Of a stretch of DNA of 64,000 nucleotides, positions 25,276 through 33,402 are shown piece by piece. The DNA is from Granulicella arctica (GTDB lineage: Bacteria; Acidobacteriota; Terriglobia; Terriglobales; Acidobacteriaceae), in contig NZ_JACCCW010000002.1 of assembly GCF_013410065.1 (NCBI RefSeq), positions 372,001 to 436,000 on the forward strand. Direction: 5' to 3'. Every line of letters begins with the position of its first letter. Positions within the stretch are counted from its first letter, which is position 1. The notes under the pieces are model-generated. The model was not told the DNA's origin and made no database searches. It worked only from the letters and a program-made list of their open reading frames with translations. Both the position numbers and the translations under genes were made by a program.

Positions 25276-27501
25276 CTACTGCACGCTCACAGTAGTGGCC
25301 AGTTTAATGTCCGCCGAAGAGCTTCCAATCATCAGCTTTACCGGTTCTGTTTCAACTTCAAACTTCGCCTGCTTCTCGTTCCAGAAAGCAAGCGTTGAAG
25401 CCTCCAGTGTAATTTGCACAGTCTTTGTCTCATGAGGCTTCAAGGTCACTCGTTGAAATCCTTTGAGCTCCTCGCGTGGCCGCTCCACCTTGGACTCCAG
25501 ATGCTTTACATAGAGCTGGACGACATCAGCTCCGGTCCTGTTTCCTGTGTTTGTCACATCCACGCTAACCGTAATGCTTCCATCGCCAGCTAATCTCGCC
25601 GAACTTGCTTTCAGGTTGGAGTAGCTGAAGGTGGTAAAGCTCAAGCCATAACCAAACGGGTAAAGCGAGTCTCCCTTGAAGTACATGTACGTGCGACCAT
25701 GGCGAATATCGTAGTCCATCATGGCAGGCAACTGCTCGATCGACTGAGGCCAAGTCGTCACCAGGTGACCACCTGGGTTGTAATCCCCAAAGAGCACCTT
25801 GGCAAGCGCGGTGCCCTCATCCTGCGACGAGTGGGCCATGTGCAGGATTGCCGGAATATTCGCTTGCGTCCAGTTGATCGCAAACGGGAAGCTGGAGACC
25901 AGGATCACGACGGTCTTTGGGTTCGCCGCATAGACCTGTTTGATCAACTGTTCCTGTGCCAACGTGATGCTCTTGCGATCACGTCCTTCTCGTCCATCGC
26001 TCGGCACGCTGCACGGCAAAGTTCCTCCACCATCAGGAGTGTTATGCCACTCGTGCCCCATGTTGGGACCACATGTGGGGTCATTGCCAACCACAACAAC
26101 CGCTACATCTGAAGACTGAGCCGCTTTCACTGCGGCATTGTCGCTTTCATCCGCAGCATAGTTGACCTTGACATTAGATCCAACTTCATTCCTGATTCCA
26201 TCGAGAGGCGTGATCGCATGCGGAGGTGTACCGCCATACCAGTCCCAGTGCACTGAGTCGGCAAGCGGTCCAATAACGGCGATCGACTTGATCGAGCCTT
26301 TCTTCAACGGCAGAAACGCATCTGCGTTCTTCAGCAGCACCACCGATTCCAGCGCCATCTTCTCCGAAATAGCCTTATCTTTGTCTGTGTTCCAAGGTTC
26401 TGGTGAGTCTTTGATCTGCGAATAAGGCACCATCTCCGGCGGATCGATCAGCCCCAACCGCATCGTGACGCGGAACTTCGGACGTAACAGATCGTCGATC
26501 TCCGTCTCGGTCACCGATCCATCTTTGACGGCTGCCTTGGTTTCATCGACATACGTGTCAAGAAATTGATTGATGCCAGCTTTGAGACAGGCCACTACAG
26601 CCTGTTGCTGATTCGCAAAGCGCTTGTGTGAATCAACGAGCAACTTCACCGCTCCACCATCGCTCGAGAGCACATCTACACCCCACTGCTTCTGAACAAT
26701 GCTCTTCAAAATCGGATTGATAGCCATCGGTGTGCCATTCCAAGCGTTGTACGAGGCCATCACTCCCTTGGCACCACCCTCCAGAAAGCCCATGCGAAAC
26801 GGGACCGAGTAGTACTCCCAGAACAAGCGCTGATCGAAGTTCGAAGAAGAACTCGTGCGGAAGTTCTCATTGCTGTTCGCAAGAAAATGTTTCAACAGTG
26901 CAGCCGACTGCCAATACTTGGGATCGTCTCCCTGTAGTCCTTTTGTAAAGGCCACAACCATGGTTCCGTTGAAAAACGGATCTTCGCCATAGACCTCTTC
27001 GCTCCGGCCCCAACGCGGGTCCCGTGCAAGATCTGCCTGTGGTCCCCACAGCATCAAAATCTGACGGTTGTACTTCTCTGTCTGCGTGATGAACCGCGCC
27101 TCATACCCTTCGACGCCGCCAGCTTGGCGTACCAGGTCAGGATCCCAGGACTCTCCCATGCCGGGAGGTTGAGGGAACTGCGTTGTAGTGATCACGGCGC
27201 GTTCGGCCTTACCGCCGCCTCGCTGAACGACCCCGTGGATACCTTCAGAGCTGCCGAAATTTGGCACGCCAAGGCGCGGTACCCCGGTCTTCGTGCCAAG
27301 ACAATCAATCTTTTCATCGAGCGTCATGAGCGAAAGGAGATTGTCAATCCTCTTCTCCATCGGCAGAGCGGGATCTCTGAATGGCTGAGAAGATTGTTGT
27401 GCCATCGCGGGAGCAAGGAGCAGCGCGAGAAAGCTGAATATACTGGGAAGTAGCTTCATCATCGTGGACGGCCGGTGCCTCAAGTTTTGTGTGATCGTCA
27501 T
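25276..27501 (-). CDS. Glycoside hydrolase family 3 beta-glycosidase, secreted
   Basis: 741 residues; ATG 27462 is an alternative start just before the signal peptide (LLPSIFSFLALLLAPAMAQ). The GH3 N-terminal domain spans about 50-370, with GIHGVV, WGPQADLARDPRWGRSEEVY and AALLKHFLANSNEN. The nucleophile is probably D281 in VLSSDGGAV. The GH3 C-terminal domain is near 395-610 and the fibronectin-III-like domain near 640-730 (VTNTGNRTGADVVQLYVKHL). Family members hydrolyse beta-glucosides, xylosides or related oligosaccharides in the periplasm; the exact sugar cannot be read. It lies with a symporter and a TonB receptor, fitting a glycan-use set. Confidence 0.9.
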   Translation of the reverse strand: MTITQNLRHRPSTMMKLLPSIFSFLALLLAPAMAQQSSQPFRDPALPMEKRIDNLLSLMTLDEKIDCLGTKTGVPRLGVPNFGSSEGIHGVVQRGGGKAERAVITTTQFPQPPGMGESWDPDLVRQAGGVEGYEARFITQTEKYNRQILMLWGPQADLARDPRWGRSEEVYGEDPFFNGTMVVAFTKGLQGDDPKYWQSAALLKHFLANSNENFRTSSSSNFDQRLFWEYYSVPFRMGFLEGGAKGVMASYNAWNGTPMAINPILKSIVQKQWGVDVLSSDGGAVKLLVDSHKRFANQQQAVVACLKAGINQFLDTYVDETKAAVKDGSVTETEIDDLLRPKFRVTMRLGLIDPPEMVPYSQIKDSPEPWNTDKDKAISEKMALESVVLLKNADAFLPLKKGSIKSIAVIGPLADSVHWDWYGGTPPHAITPLDGIRNEVGSNVKVNYAADESDNAAVKAAQSSDVAVVVVGNDPTCGPNMGHEWHNTPDGGGTLPCSVPSDGREGRDRKSITLAQEQLIKQVYAANPKTVVILVSSFPFAINWTQANIPAILHMAHSSQDEGTALAKVLFGDYNPGGHLVTTWPQSIEQLPAMMDYDIRHGRTYMYFKGDSLYPFGYGLSFTTFSYSNLKASSARLAGDGSITVSVDVTNTGNRTGADVVQLYVKHLESKVERPREELKGFQRVTLKPHETKTVQITLEASTLAFWNEKQAKFEVETEPVKLMIGSSSADIKLATTVSVQ

Positions 27502-27613
27502 GTGCGAGTTGGTCGGATTTCACCATCCCAAGCCTGTTCTGCAAACGCAACAAGGCTATCACGCCTCAGTTGCGAAAATCCTGTCGCGTTTAGTGTAGTG
27601 TGCAGGCGATGGA

Positions 27614-28852
27614 TCAGAGAGTGACATCGGGAAGCGTATGCGATAGGTCCGATTCAGAACTGCGATCAGAGAAGGTAAAGAGAAAGACAATAAGTACTGC
27701 GGCTGAGCACGCCGAAGCAACAAGCCAGATGGAGCGCCACTGATGCATGGTAGACCCATCCGCAAAAGTGGTGGCGTAGTGATCAACGATTATGCCGGAA
27801 AGCCATGAGCCAACCAACATCCCGGCACCGTAGGTGATAAGTGTAATCATCCCCTGAGCCGCAGCGCGCAGTGCGACAGGCGCTTTACGATCGACATAAA
27901 TCTGCCCCGTGACGAAGAAGAAGTCGTAGCAAATGCCATGAAGGATGATGCCGCCCCAGAGCATCCACATGCCCTCTTCGCCATTCCCGTATGCGAAGAG
28001 AGCATAGCGTAGAACCCACGCGCTCATTCCAGCAACGAGCATATACTTGACCCCAAGCCGCTGGAAGAACCACGGGATCAAGAGCATGCATGCGAGCTCA
28101 GACATTTGCCCTCCGGTCATCTTGCCGGCGGCATTGTGAATACCAATCTGATTCAGAAAAAGGTTGGTAAACGCATAGTAGAACTGTAGTGGAATACAGA
28201 TGAGAAACGATGCAGCCACAAAGATTGCGAATGATCGCTGGCGGAAGAGACCAAGTACATCCTTAGGAAACAAGGTAGAAACTGCAAACCGCTGTGGCGT
28301 GGCAAGTGGTGGTGTATGTGGCAGCACAAAACAATAAATCGCCATCAGAAAAGACGCGCCCGCAGCCAGCTGCATGGGAAGTGCGGTAGCCTCGATCTTC
28401 AACCCTCCCACGAGCAATCCTGCGACAATCCAGCCTGCGCTGCCAAGAACGCGGATAGGGCCAAACTCCATCTTGGGATCGCGTATGTGGCGGAATGCGA
28501 GAGCAGTGGTAAGTGACAGTGTCGGCATGTAACAGACCGCGTAAAGCAACACAAGAACATAAAGTGGAGCGAAGCTGGTACGAGAGGCGGCGAGTAGTAA
28601 AAGGATGCCGCCGAGCGAATGAAGAATGGCAAGCACATACTGGGTTGGAAGCAGGTTGTCCGCGATCCATCCAGCAAGAAATGGCGAGAATATAGCGCCA
28701 ATGGCAGTCGTTCCGGCGACCAGGCCAATCTCAGCTCCCGTGAAGTGTAGATGTTGCCCAAGCCATGTGCCGACGGTCACATACCACACCCCCCAGATGA
28801 AGTATTCCAGGAACATCATTGCGGCGAGTTTGGGCTTGACCCAGGCGTTCAT
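27614..28852 (-). CDS. MFS transporter of the nucleoside/sugar:H+ symporter family
   Basis: 412 residues from ATG 28852, which has AGGAG upstream; an upstream start adds 13 residues and crosses that site. Twelve hydrophobic helices are visible. Motifs FLEYFIWGVWYVTVGTWLGQ at the N-terminus and GPIRVLGSAGWIVAGLLVGG in the fourth/fifth helix region match the NupG/XapB-type family. It should import a nucleoside or sugar with protons across the inner membrane. It is oriented like the GH3 gene, 112 bases apart, and could take up its product. An inverted repeat at 28876-28898 sits just upstream. Confidence 0.85.
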   Translation of the reverse strand: MNAWVKPKLAAMMFLEYFIWGVWYVTVGTWLGQHLHFTGAEIGLVAGTTAIGAIFSPFLAGWIADNLLPTQYVLAILHSLGGILLLLAASRTSFAPLYVLVLLYAVCYMPTLSLTTALAFRHIRDPKMEFGPIRVLGSAGWIVAGLLVGGLKIEATALPMQLAAGASFLMAIYCFVLPHTPPLATPQRFAVSTLFPKDVLGLFRQRSFAIFVAASFLICIPLQFYYAFTNLFLNQIGIHNAAGKMTGGQMSELACMLLIPWFFQRLGVKYMLVAGMSAWVLRYALFAYGNGEEGMWMLWGGIILHGICYDFFFVTGQIYVDRKAPVALRAAAQGMITLITYGAGMLVGSWLSGIIVDHYATTFADGSTMHQWRSIWLVASACSAAVLIVFLFTFSDRSSESDLSHTLPDVTL

Positions 28853-28875
28853 ATAGCTCCTTCTCTTCTTTGAGG

Positions 28876-28898
28876 TCTTTTCATGCAACATGAAAAGA
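28876..28898. promoter_or_regulatory. Perfect inverted repeat between the PQQ-dehydrogenase relic and the symporter gene
   Basis: TCTTTTCATG-CAA-CATGAAAAGA has ten-base arms and a three-base loop, 24 bases before the symporter ATG. It could be the terminator of the lost upstream gene or an operator for the symporter. No T-run follows. Confidence 0.45.
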
Positions 28899-28902
28899 TC
28901 GA

Positions 28903-29117
28903 TTAGGGCAACGCAAAAGCGACGTAAATACCGCCAGATGGATACTTCAAATCACGGCCTCTACCAGCAGCGATGACAATATACTGTTTTCCGTCAACCA
29001 TGTAAGTTGTGTGTATAGCGACGCCCGCCAAAGACAGTTCATACTCCCAAAGTAGCTTGCCGGTCTGGCTGTCGAAGGCGTGCATCCAAGGAGAAAACCA
29101 CCCGCTCAGGTATCTTC
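28903..29117 (-). pseudogene. C-terminal remnant of a PQQ-dependent dehydrogenase
   Basis: The frame reads [20 protein letters not shown], then [20 protein letters not shown] and [16 protein letters not shown], ending in YVAFALP. This is the last propeller blade and C-terminus of membrane glucose/quinate-type PQQ dehydrogenases. Only about 70 residues of a 600-800-residue protein remain. The stretch 29118-29414 beyond it shows only a second eroded minus-strand peptide (TFTVSSAGSAFIIQPILKGT) of unknown origin. Confidence 0.7.
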
Positions 29118-29414
29118 CAAGCTTCGATCATCCAAGATAACGATAGTTCACATACTTTGTCTCGGTTTTGATCGTGTGGGCATGTCACCCCTCCGCGATT
29201 TCGCAATCTTTGAGCAAGTCAATTTCCAACTTCGTACCAACGACTTCACTACCTACGGGTAGCCGATCGGTCAAGCCCCAAGCTTGGAGAACAAACTCAA
29301 TCCGGTTGCCGGAGTGCCCTTCAAGATGGGCTGAATGATGAAGGCGCTTCCGGCACTACTCACGGTGAAGGTCTGCCTAGCGACCTGATGGCCACTGCTC
29401 CGTAGAATTGAACG

Positions 29415-29912
29415 CTACGCTGGTCTCGGTTTCCGCGTCTGCTTGTCGTGGCGAGGTACTGGCAGAATGCTGTTCCAGGGCACGGGAGAGGCGAGAATCA
29501 TCGAGGTGTTGGTCGCAACGTAAGGCATCATCGCATCGATAACCGTTTCCATGTGTCCGACGTCGCGGACGGCGACCTGAACCATAAAAGACTCTGCCCC
29601 GGTGACACGGTGGCATTCCAAAACTTCGGGCAGCGTCTTTATTAGCGCCGCGAATTTTGCTAGTTTGTCCCCGGCGATGGTGACTTTGACGAAAGCGCGG
29701 ACCGGAAGACCGACTTTTGCTGGGTCAACCATGGCGCGATAGCCAAGAATGATGTGATTCTCTTCCAATCGCTTGACACGTTCAATGACGGCCGGTGTTG
29801 ACAACCCCACCCGGCGGCCCAATTCCGCAAAGGCAATACGAGCATTCGCTTGTAGCTCTGCCAGAATCTCGCAATCAATGTCGTCGATGGGTGATCCTGA
29901 TGGAATGTTCAT
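29415..29912 (-). CDS. Lrp/AsnC-family transcriptional regulator
   Basis: 165 residues from ATG 29912 (MNIPSGSPIDDIDCEILAEL); six further upstream codons are possible. The N-terminal winged HTH has DIDCEILAELQANARIAFAE, LGRRVGLSTPAVIERVKRLE and NHIILGYRA. The C-terminal RAM/AsnC ligand domain has VRAFVKVTIAGDK and ECHRVTGAESFMVQVAVRD. Such proteins sense amino acids and act as octamers. It is divergent from the encapsulin-cysteine desulfurase operon, with a 235-base shared upstream region carrying a palindrome at 29989-30012. It may control that operon, perhaps in response to cysteine or another amino acid; this is inferred. Confidence 0.9.
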   Translation of the reverse strand: MNIPSGSPIDDIDCEILAELQANARIAFAELGRRVGLSTPAVIERVKRLEENHIILGYRAMVDPAKVGLPVRAFVKVTIAGDKLAKFAALIKTLPEVLECHRVTGAESFMVQVAVRDVGHMETVIDAMMPYVATNTSMILASPVPWNSILPVPRHDKQTRKPRPA

Positions 29913-29988
29913 GAGCCTCCATACATGCAATAGAGCCGAATCTGCCAGTCATCATAATATGAGGAAGAACCACTGTATCGCAGTTCTT

Positions 29989-30012
29989 TGTATTCTAGAT
30001 CTTGAAAATACA
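29989..30012. promoter_or_regulatory. Dyad in the divergent Lrp/encapsulin promoter region
   Basis: TGTATT and AATACA flank a 12-base AT-rich centre (CTAGATCTTGAA). Lrp/AsnC proteins bind degenerate AT-rich dyads of about this size, so it is a candidate operator for the divergent regulator. Confidence 0.4.
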
Positions 30013-30147
30013 GAACATTTCCCATTCCCCAAATGCAAAGCCCCGACTATTATCAGAAACGAGCAGAGTTACCATAATTGATCCTGATCGGGTCGATAGG
30101 CGATAGAGTCAATGAACTTCACGAAGTACCAATAAGGAGCAACTCCC

Positions 30148-31065
30148 GTGGCTACAACCGAAAATCGTCGTGCAGTTGGTGATGCAGCAGCACGTCAGCT
30201 AGCAAATACTACAAAAACAGCTCCCCAGCTCAGTGCGATCACGCCGCGTTGGCTCGTGCAGTTGCTCTCATGGGTACCGGTAGAGTCGGGAACCTTCCGT
30301 GTCAATAAAGTCAAGAACGACACCGAGATCGAGGTAGCTTGCGGAGCTCGCGATGAGCGTAAGCTCCCTGAGACCTTTGTGGACTACATTGAAAAGCCCC
30401 GTGAGTACACCCTGAGCGCCATCTCGACGGTGGTGGATGTGCATACACGCGTCTCCGACCTCTATAGCCATCCGTATGACCAGATCCGCGAGCAGCTACG
30501 GTTGACAGTGGAGAAGGTGAAGGAGCGGCAGGAGAGCGAGCTCATCAACAACGCGGACTACGGCCTGCTGACCAATGCAGACCCGGCTTTTAAAGTGAAG
30601 ACGCGCAAAGGTGCGCCAACACCTGATGACATGGACGAACTGCTTTCGAGGGTATGGAAAGAGCCGGCATTCTTCCTGGCACATCCAAACGCTATTGCGG
30701 CCTTCGGCCGTGAGTGCACCCGTCGCGGTGTTCCTCCGCCAACGACAACGATCTTCGGCTCTCCCTTCCTGACGTGGCGTGGGGTGCCGTTGGTTCCTTC
30801 GGACAAGTTGGCCGTGGACGCTACAGGCAAGACCAATATCCTTCTGCTCCGTACAGGCGAGAAAAAGCAGGGTGTCATTGGCTTATTCCAGCCTGGATTA
30901 CCAGGCGAGCAGACGCCGGGCCTTTCAGTACGTTTCATGGGAATCGACCGCAACTCTATCGCCTCGTATCTGGTCTCGCTATATTGCTCAGCGGCGGTGC
31001 TTACTGAGGACGCATTGGGTGTGCTCGAGAACGTTGAGGTCGGCCACTACCATGAGTACAAGTAA
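30148..31065 (+). CDS. Family 2A encapsulin nanocompartment shell protein (SrpI-like)
   Basis: 305 residues from GTG 30148, with AAGGAG nine bases upstream. The sequence follows the HK97-fold family 2 encapsulins: LSAITPRWLVQLLSWVPVES, YTLSAISTVVDVHTRVSDLY, a P-domain-like region near 100-150, RRGVPPPTTTIFGSPFLTWR, and VRFMGIDRNSIASYLVSLYC near the end. There is no cyclic-nucleotide-binding insertion of the 2B type. Copies self-assemble into an icosahedral shell that packages a cargo enzyme. The next gene, overlapping by 14 bases, is a cysteine desulfurase with a long N-terminal extension, the defining partner of family 2A. The compartment is linked to sulfur starvation and storage in cyanobacteria. 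Confidence 0.93.
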   Translation: MATTENRRAVGDAAARQLANTTKTAPQLSAITPRWLVQLLSWVPVESGTFRVNKVKNDTEIEVACGARDERKLPETFVDYIEKPREYTLSAISTVVDVHTRVSDLYSHPYDQIREQLRLTVEKVKERQESELINNADYGLLTNADPAFKVKTRKGAPTPDDMDELLSRVWKEPAFFLAHPNAIAAFGRECTRRGVPPPTTTIFGSPFLTWRGVPLVPSDKLAVDATGKTNILLLRTGEKKQGVIGLFQPGLPGEQTPGLSVRFMGIDRNSIASYLVSLYCSAAVLTEDALGVLENVEVGHYHEYK

Positions 31066-32947
31066 TCTGGGCAACGCCAGCAGCTTTTCACCGAGACTGA
31101 CTGAAAACGTGGTCGAGGATGCGCGCGGAGCCGCGACTTCCTCGGCAGCGGGACTGCCGGACGTTACGGCTTTAGCTCAGATGGCAAACGAGTTCTTTCG
31201 TGCACTTCCAGGGCAGGTCGGGCAGTTTGGTGGTGCGCAGTCTGCGGTGACGATGCCGAGTCTCGCGCCACAGTTCGGTGCTACGGCTTCATCGTTATCA
31301 ACTTTTCCGTCGATGGACAAGCTCCCAAGCGAAGCAGGCCTACAGCGGTTCTCGGGGGCTGGTGCTCATTCGTACCAGCCGGAAGTTATATCTGCTACCG
31401 TGCCTGTCTCCAGCACGGGAACTCCGCAGTATGGTGCACAAAGCCCTGTGGTTGAAAGTTCGCTGTCTCCGTTTGCGCAGCCATTGCCTTTGTTCGAAGC
31501 ACTGTTTCCAACGTTTGAAGCTGCACTGCCCACCATTCCGCCGTTGGCTGCATTGCCCACTGAGGATGATGCGAAGGCTGCGTTGACTTCGTCCTCCTCC
31601 TACTACTTCCTGGAGAATGCAGGCGCTCTTTCAAAGCCGACAACAGCCACCGCTGCTCCAGTCAACGCTGCGAATGTATCTCCCTCCCTGCTGCCGGATC
31701 TACAACTACCCCGCAAGCAGTTCGATGTGAATGCTATTCGGCGCGATTTTCCCATCTTGCAGGAGCGAGTGCATGGCAAACCGCTCATCTGGCTGGATAA
31801 TGCAGCCACAACTCAGAAGCCGCAGAGCGTAATCGATCGCATCTCCTATTTTTATGAGCATGAGAACTCGAATATTCATCGCGCGGCACACGAGCTCGCA
31901 GCGCGTGCGACAGATGCATACGAGGATGCTCGCGAAAAAGTGGCCCGCTTCCTCAATGCCTCTTCAGTGAAGGAGATTGTCTTTGTACGAGGCGCGACCG
32001 AAGCCATCAATCTAGTGGCGAAAAGTTGGGGGCGACGCCACATCGGCAAAGACGATGAGATCGTGATTAGCTGGATCGAGCATCACGCGAACATTGTTCC
32101 TTGGCAGATGTTGGCCGCGGAAACGGGGGCGCGTCTGCGTGTGGCTCCAGTCGATGACGATGGCCAAATCTTGCTGGATGAGTTTGAGAAGCTTCTCGGC
32201 CCTAAGACACGACTTGTTTCGATAACACAAGTGTCAAATGCTCTGGGAACGATTACCCCAGTGCGCCAGATGATCCAGATGGCACATCGATATGGTGCAC
32301 GCGTCCTGGTGGACGGAGCGCAGGCCGTGTCGCACTTGCGTACAGACGTCCAAGCGCTCGACTGCGACTTCTATGTCTTCTCTGGCCACAAGGTCTTCGG
32401 TCCGACGGGCATCGGCGTCCTGTATGGCAAACCGGATGCACTGGCGGATTCGCCTCCATGGCAAGGCGGAGGAAATATGATCGTCGATGTCACCTTCGAG
32501 AAGACGATCTATCAGCCGCCACCCGCACGCTTTGAAGCAGGAACCGGCAACATCGCCGATGCTGTTGGACTTGGCGCGGCTATTGATTACGTCGAACAAC
32601 TCGGCATGGAGAACATTGCTCGCCATGAGCACGATCTTCTGATCTATGCAACGAAGGAATTGCTGACGATCCCCGGCTTGCGTTTGATTGGAACGGCCAA
32701 GGAGAAGGCCAGTGTCCTCTCGTTTGTGCTGGAAGGTTTTCGCACCGAAGAGGTGGGAGCGGCTCTCAACCGCGAAGGAATTGCCGTCCGTTCTGGCCAC
32801 CATTGCGCACAGCCAACGTTGAGGAGGTTCGGCGTGGAAACTACAGTACGTCCATCGCTTGCACTCTATAACAACTACGACGATGTGGATGCTTTAATTG
32901 CAGCATTGCGCCGCTTAAAAAGTAACAATACGCAGAGCAAGTTTTAG
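31052..32947 (+). CDS. Encapsulin cargo: SufS-type cysteine desulfurase with disordered N-terminal extension
   Basis: ATG 31052 lies inside the encapsulin 3' end; the open frame extends much further upstream but overlaps the shell gene. Of 631 residues the first ~222 are a Pro/Ser/Ala-rich, low-complexity extension with two aromatic islands, LAQMANEFF (41-49) and SSYYFLEN (182-189), candidate shell-binding motifs. From ~224 it is a class II PLP-dependent cysteine desulfurase: PLIWLDNAATTQKPQSVIDR, WIEHHANIVPWQ, PLP lysine K447 in FSGHKVFGPTG, and catalytic cysteine C585 in RSGHHCAQP. It converts cysteine to alanine and an enzyme persulfide. The extension targets it into the encapsulin shell in known family 2A systems. 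Confidence 0.93.
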   Translation: MSTSNLGNASSFSPRLTENVVEDARGAATSSAAGLPDVTALAQMANEFFRALPGQVGQFGGAQSAVTMPSLAPQFGATASSLSTFPSMDKLPSEAGLQRFSGAGAHSYQPEVISATVPVSSTGTPQYGAQSPVVESSLSPFAQPLPLFEALFPTFEAALPTIPPLAALPTEDDAKAALTSSSSYYFLENAGALSKPTTATAAPVNAANVSPSLLPDLQLPRKQFDVNAIRRDFPILQERVHGKPLIWLDNAATTQKPQSVIDRISYFYEHENSNIHRAAHELAARATDAYEDAREKVARFLNASSVKEIVFVRGATEAINLVAKSWGRRHIGKDDEIVISWIEHHANIVPWQMLAAETGARLRVAPVDDDGQILLDEFEKLLGPKTRLVSITQVSNALGTITPVRQMIQMAHRYGARVLVDGAQAVSHLRTDVQALDCDFYVFSGHKVFGPTGIGVLYGKPDALADSPPWQGGGNMIVDVTFEKTIYQPPPARFEAGTGNIADAVGLGAAIDYVEQLGMENIARHEHDLLIYATKELLTIPGLRLIGTAKEKASVLSFVLEGFRTEEVGAALNREGIAVRSGHHCAQPTLRRFGVETTVRPSLALYNNYDDVDALIAALRRLKSNNTQSKF

Positions 32948-32972
32948 TAGCCTCCCCAATTGCATGATCGAT

Positions 32973-33020
32973 AATGGATGACCTTGACCATCACTTCGGT
33001 GACAGCCAAGGTCATCCATT
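32973..33020 (+). terminator. Long hairpin after the encapsulin operon
   Basis: AATGGATGACCTTG (32973-32986) and CAAGGTCATCCATT (33007-33020) form a perfect 14-bp stem. The 20-base loop contains a second small hairpin (TCAC-TTCG-GTGA). No strong T-run follows. It probably ends the encapsulin transcript. Confidence 0.65.
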
Positions 33021-33150
33021 CACTTCTGTAGGCTCCCTCAAGCGCAAGACGCAGGTATCAAAGCGCTGCGTGCAGAATATAGCGCTCGATGCTATTAGAT
33101 CGCCTGGTGCAGAGTAGGCCACGTTGGCCTGTTCCCCTTGCCCCCAATCC

Positions 33151-33171
33151 TTCCAACGTTGAACGTTGGAA
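33151..33171. promoter_or_regulatory. Perfect palindrome upstream of the exopolysaccharide locus
   Basis: TTCCAACGTT-G-AACGTTGGAA has ten-base arms and a one-base centre, 37 bases before the GCAAA-NN-TTTGC site and about 250 bases before the first gene. It occurs once in the window as far as I can see. It is a likely operator for an unidentified regulator. Confidence 0.5.
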
Positions 33172-33207
33172 TATCAGCCCGCTCGGCGTTGGGAACGTGC
33201 AAAGTGT

Positions 33208-33219
33208 GCAAAAGTTTGC
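33208..33219. promoter_or_regulatory. GCAAA-NN-TTTGC palindrome, presumed enhancer-binding-protein site 1
   Basis: GCAAA-AG-TTTGC, preceded by a half-copy (GTGCAAAGT), lies exactly 55 bases upstream of the GG of the sigma-54 element at 33274. The same palindrome occurs at 43225 with the same spacing and at 59771 before the GT2 gene. Confidence 0.6.
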
Positions 33220-33273
33220 GTATGTGAAAAATGTGACGGTCGCTAAACCTAGAGGAATCATTGGGTGAGGGTT

Positions 33274-33290
33274 TGGTCACTGACTTGCAC
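33274..33290 (+). promoter_or_regulatory. Sigma-54 promoter candidate for the first exopolysaccharide operon
   Basis: TGGTCACTGACTTGCAC has GG at 33275-33276 and GC at 33287-33288, spacing N10, with a perfect TTGCA -12 box and a partial TGGCACG -24 box. The start codon of the first gene is about 110 bases downstream. Confidence 0.55.
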
Positions 33291-33334
33291 TTCCTGAGTT
33301 ATCTCAGAATGAACTGATCTGCTCCCTCATCTTA

Positions 33335-33357
33335 GTGTGACGGAAATGGCGAAGCTT
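33335..33357 (+). repeat. Conserved leader segment, copy 1
   Basis: GTGTGACGGAAATGGCGAAG followed by CTT is identical in 22 of 23 bases to 43354-43376. Both lie in the 5' leader downstream of the two sigma-54 candidates. Function unknown. Confidence 0.6.
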
Positions 33358-33402
33358 TGCTTCAGTGGGAGAGTTGAGCGACGGGTAGAGGGAGATTCGC
33401 AG

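Noticed and set aside
30779..31051. Upstream extension of the cysteine desulfurase frame
   Set aside because: It overlaps the encapsulin gene in another frame; family 2A cargo proteins start near the shell gene stop, as ATG 31052 does.
33347..33361. TGGCGAAGCTTTGCT as a sigma-54 promoter (also 43366-43379)
   Set aside because: The GG to GC spacing is nine bases instead of ten, and better elements lie upstream; the segment is treated as a conserved leader instead.
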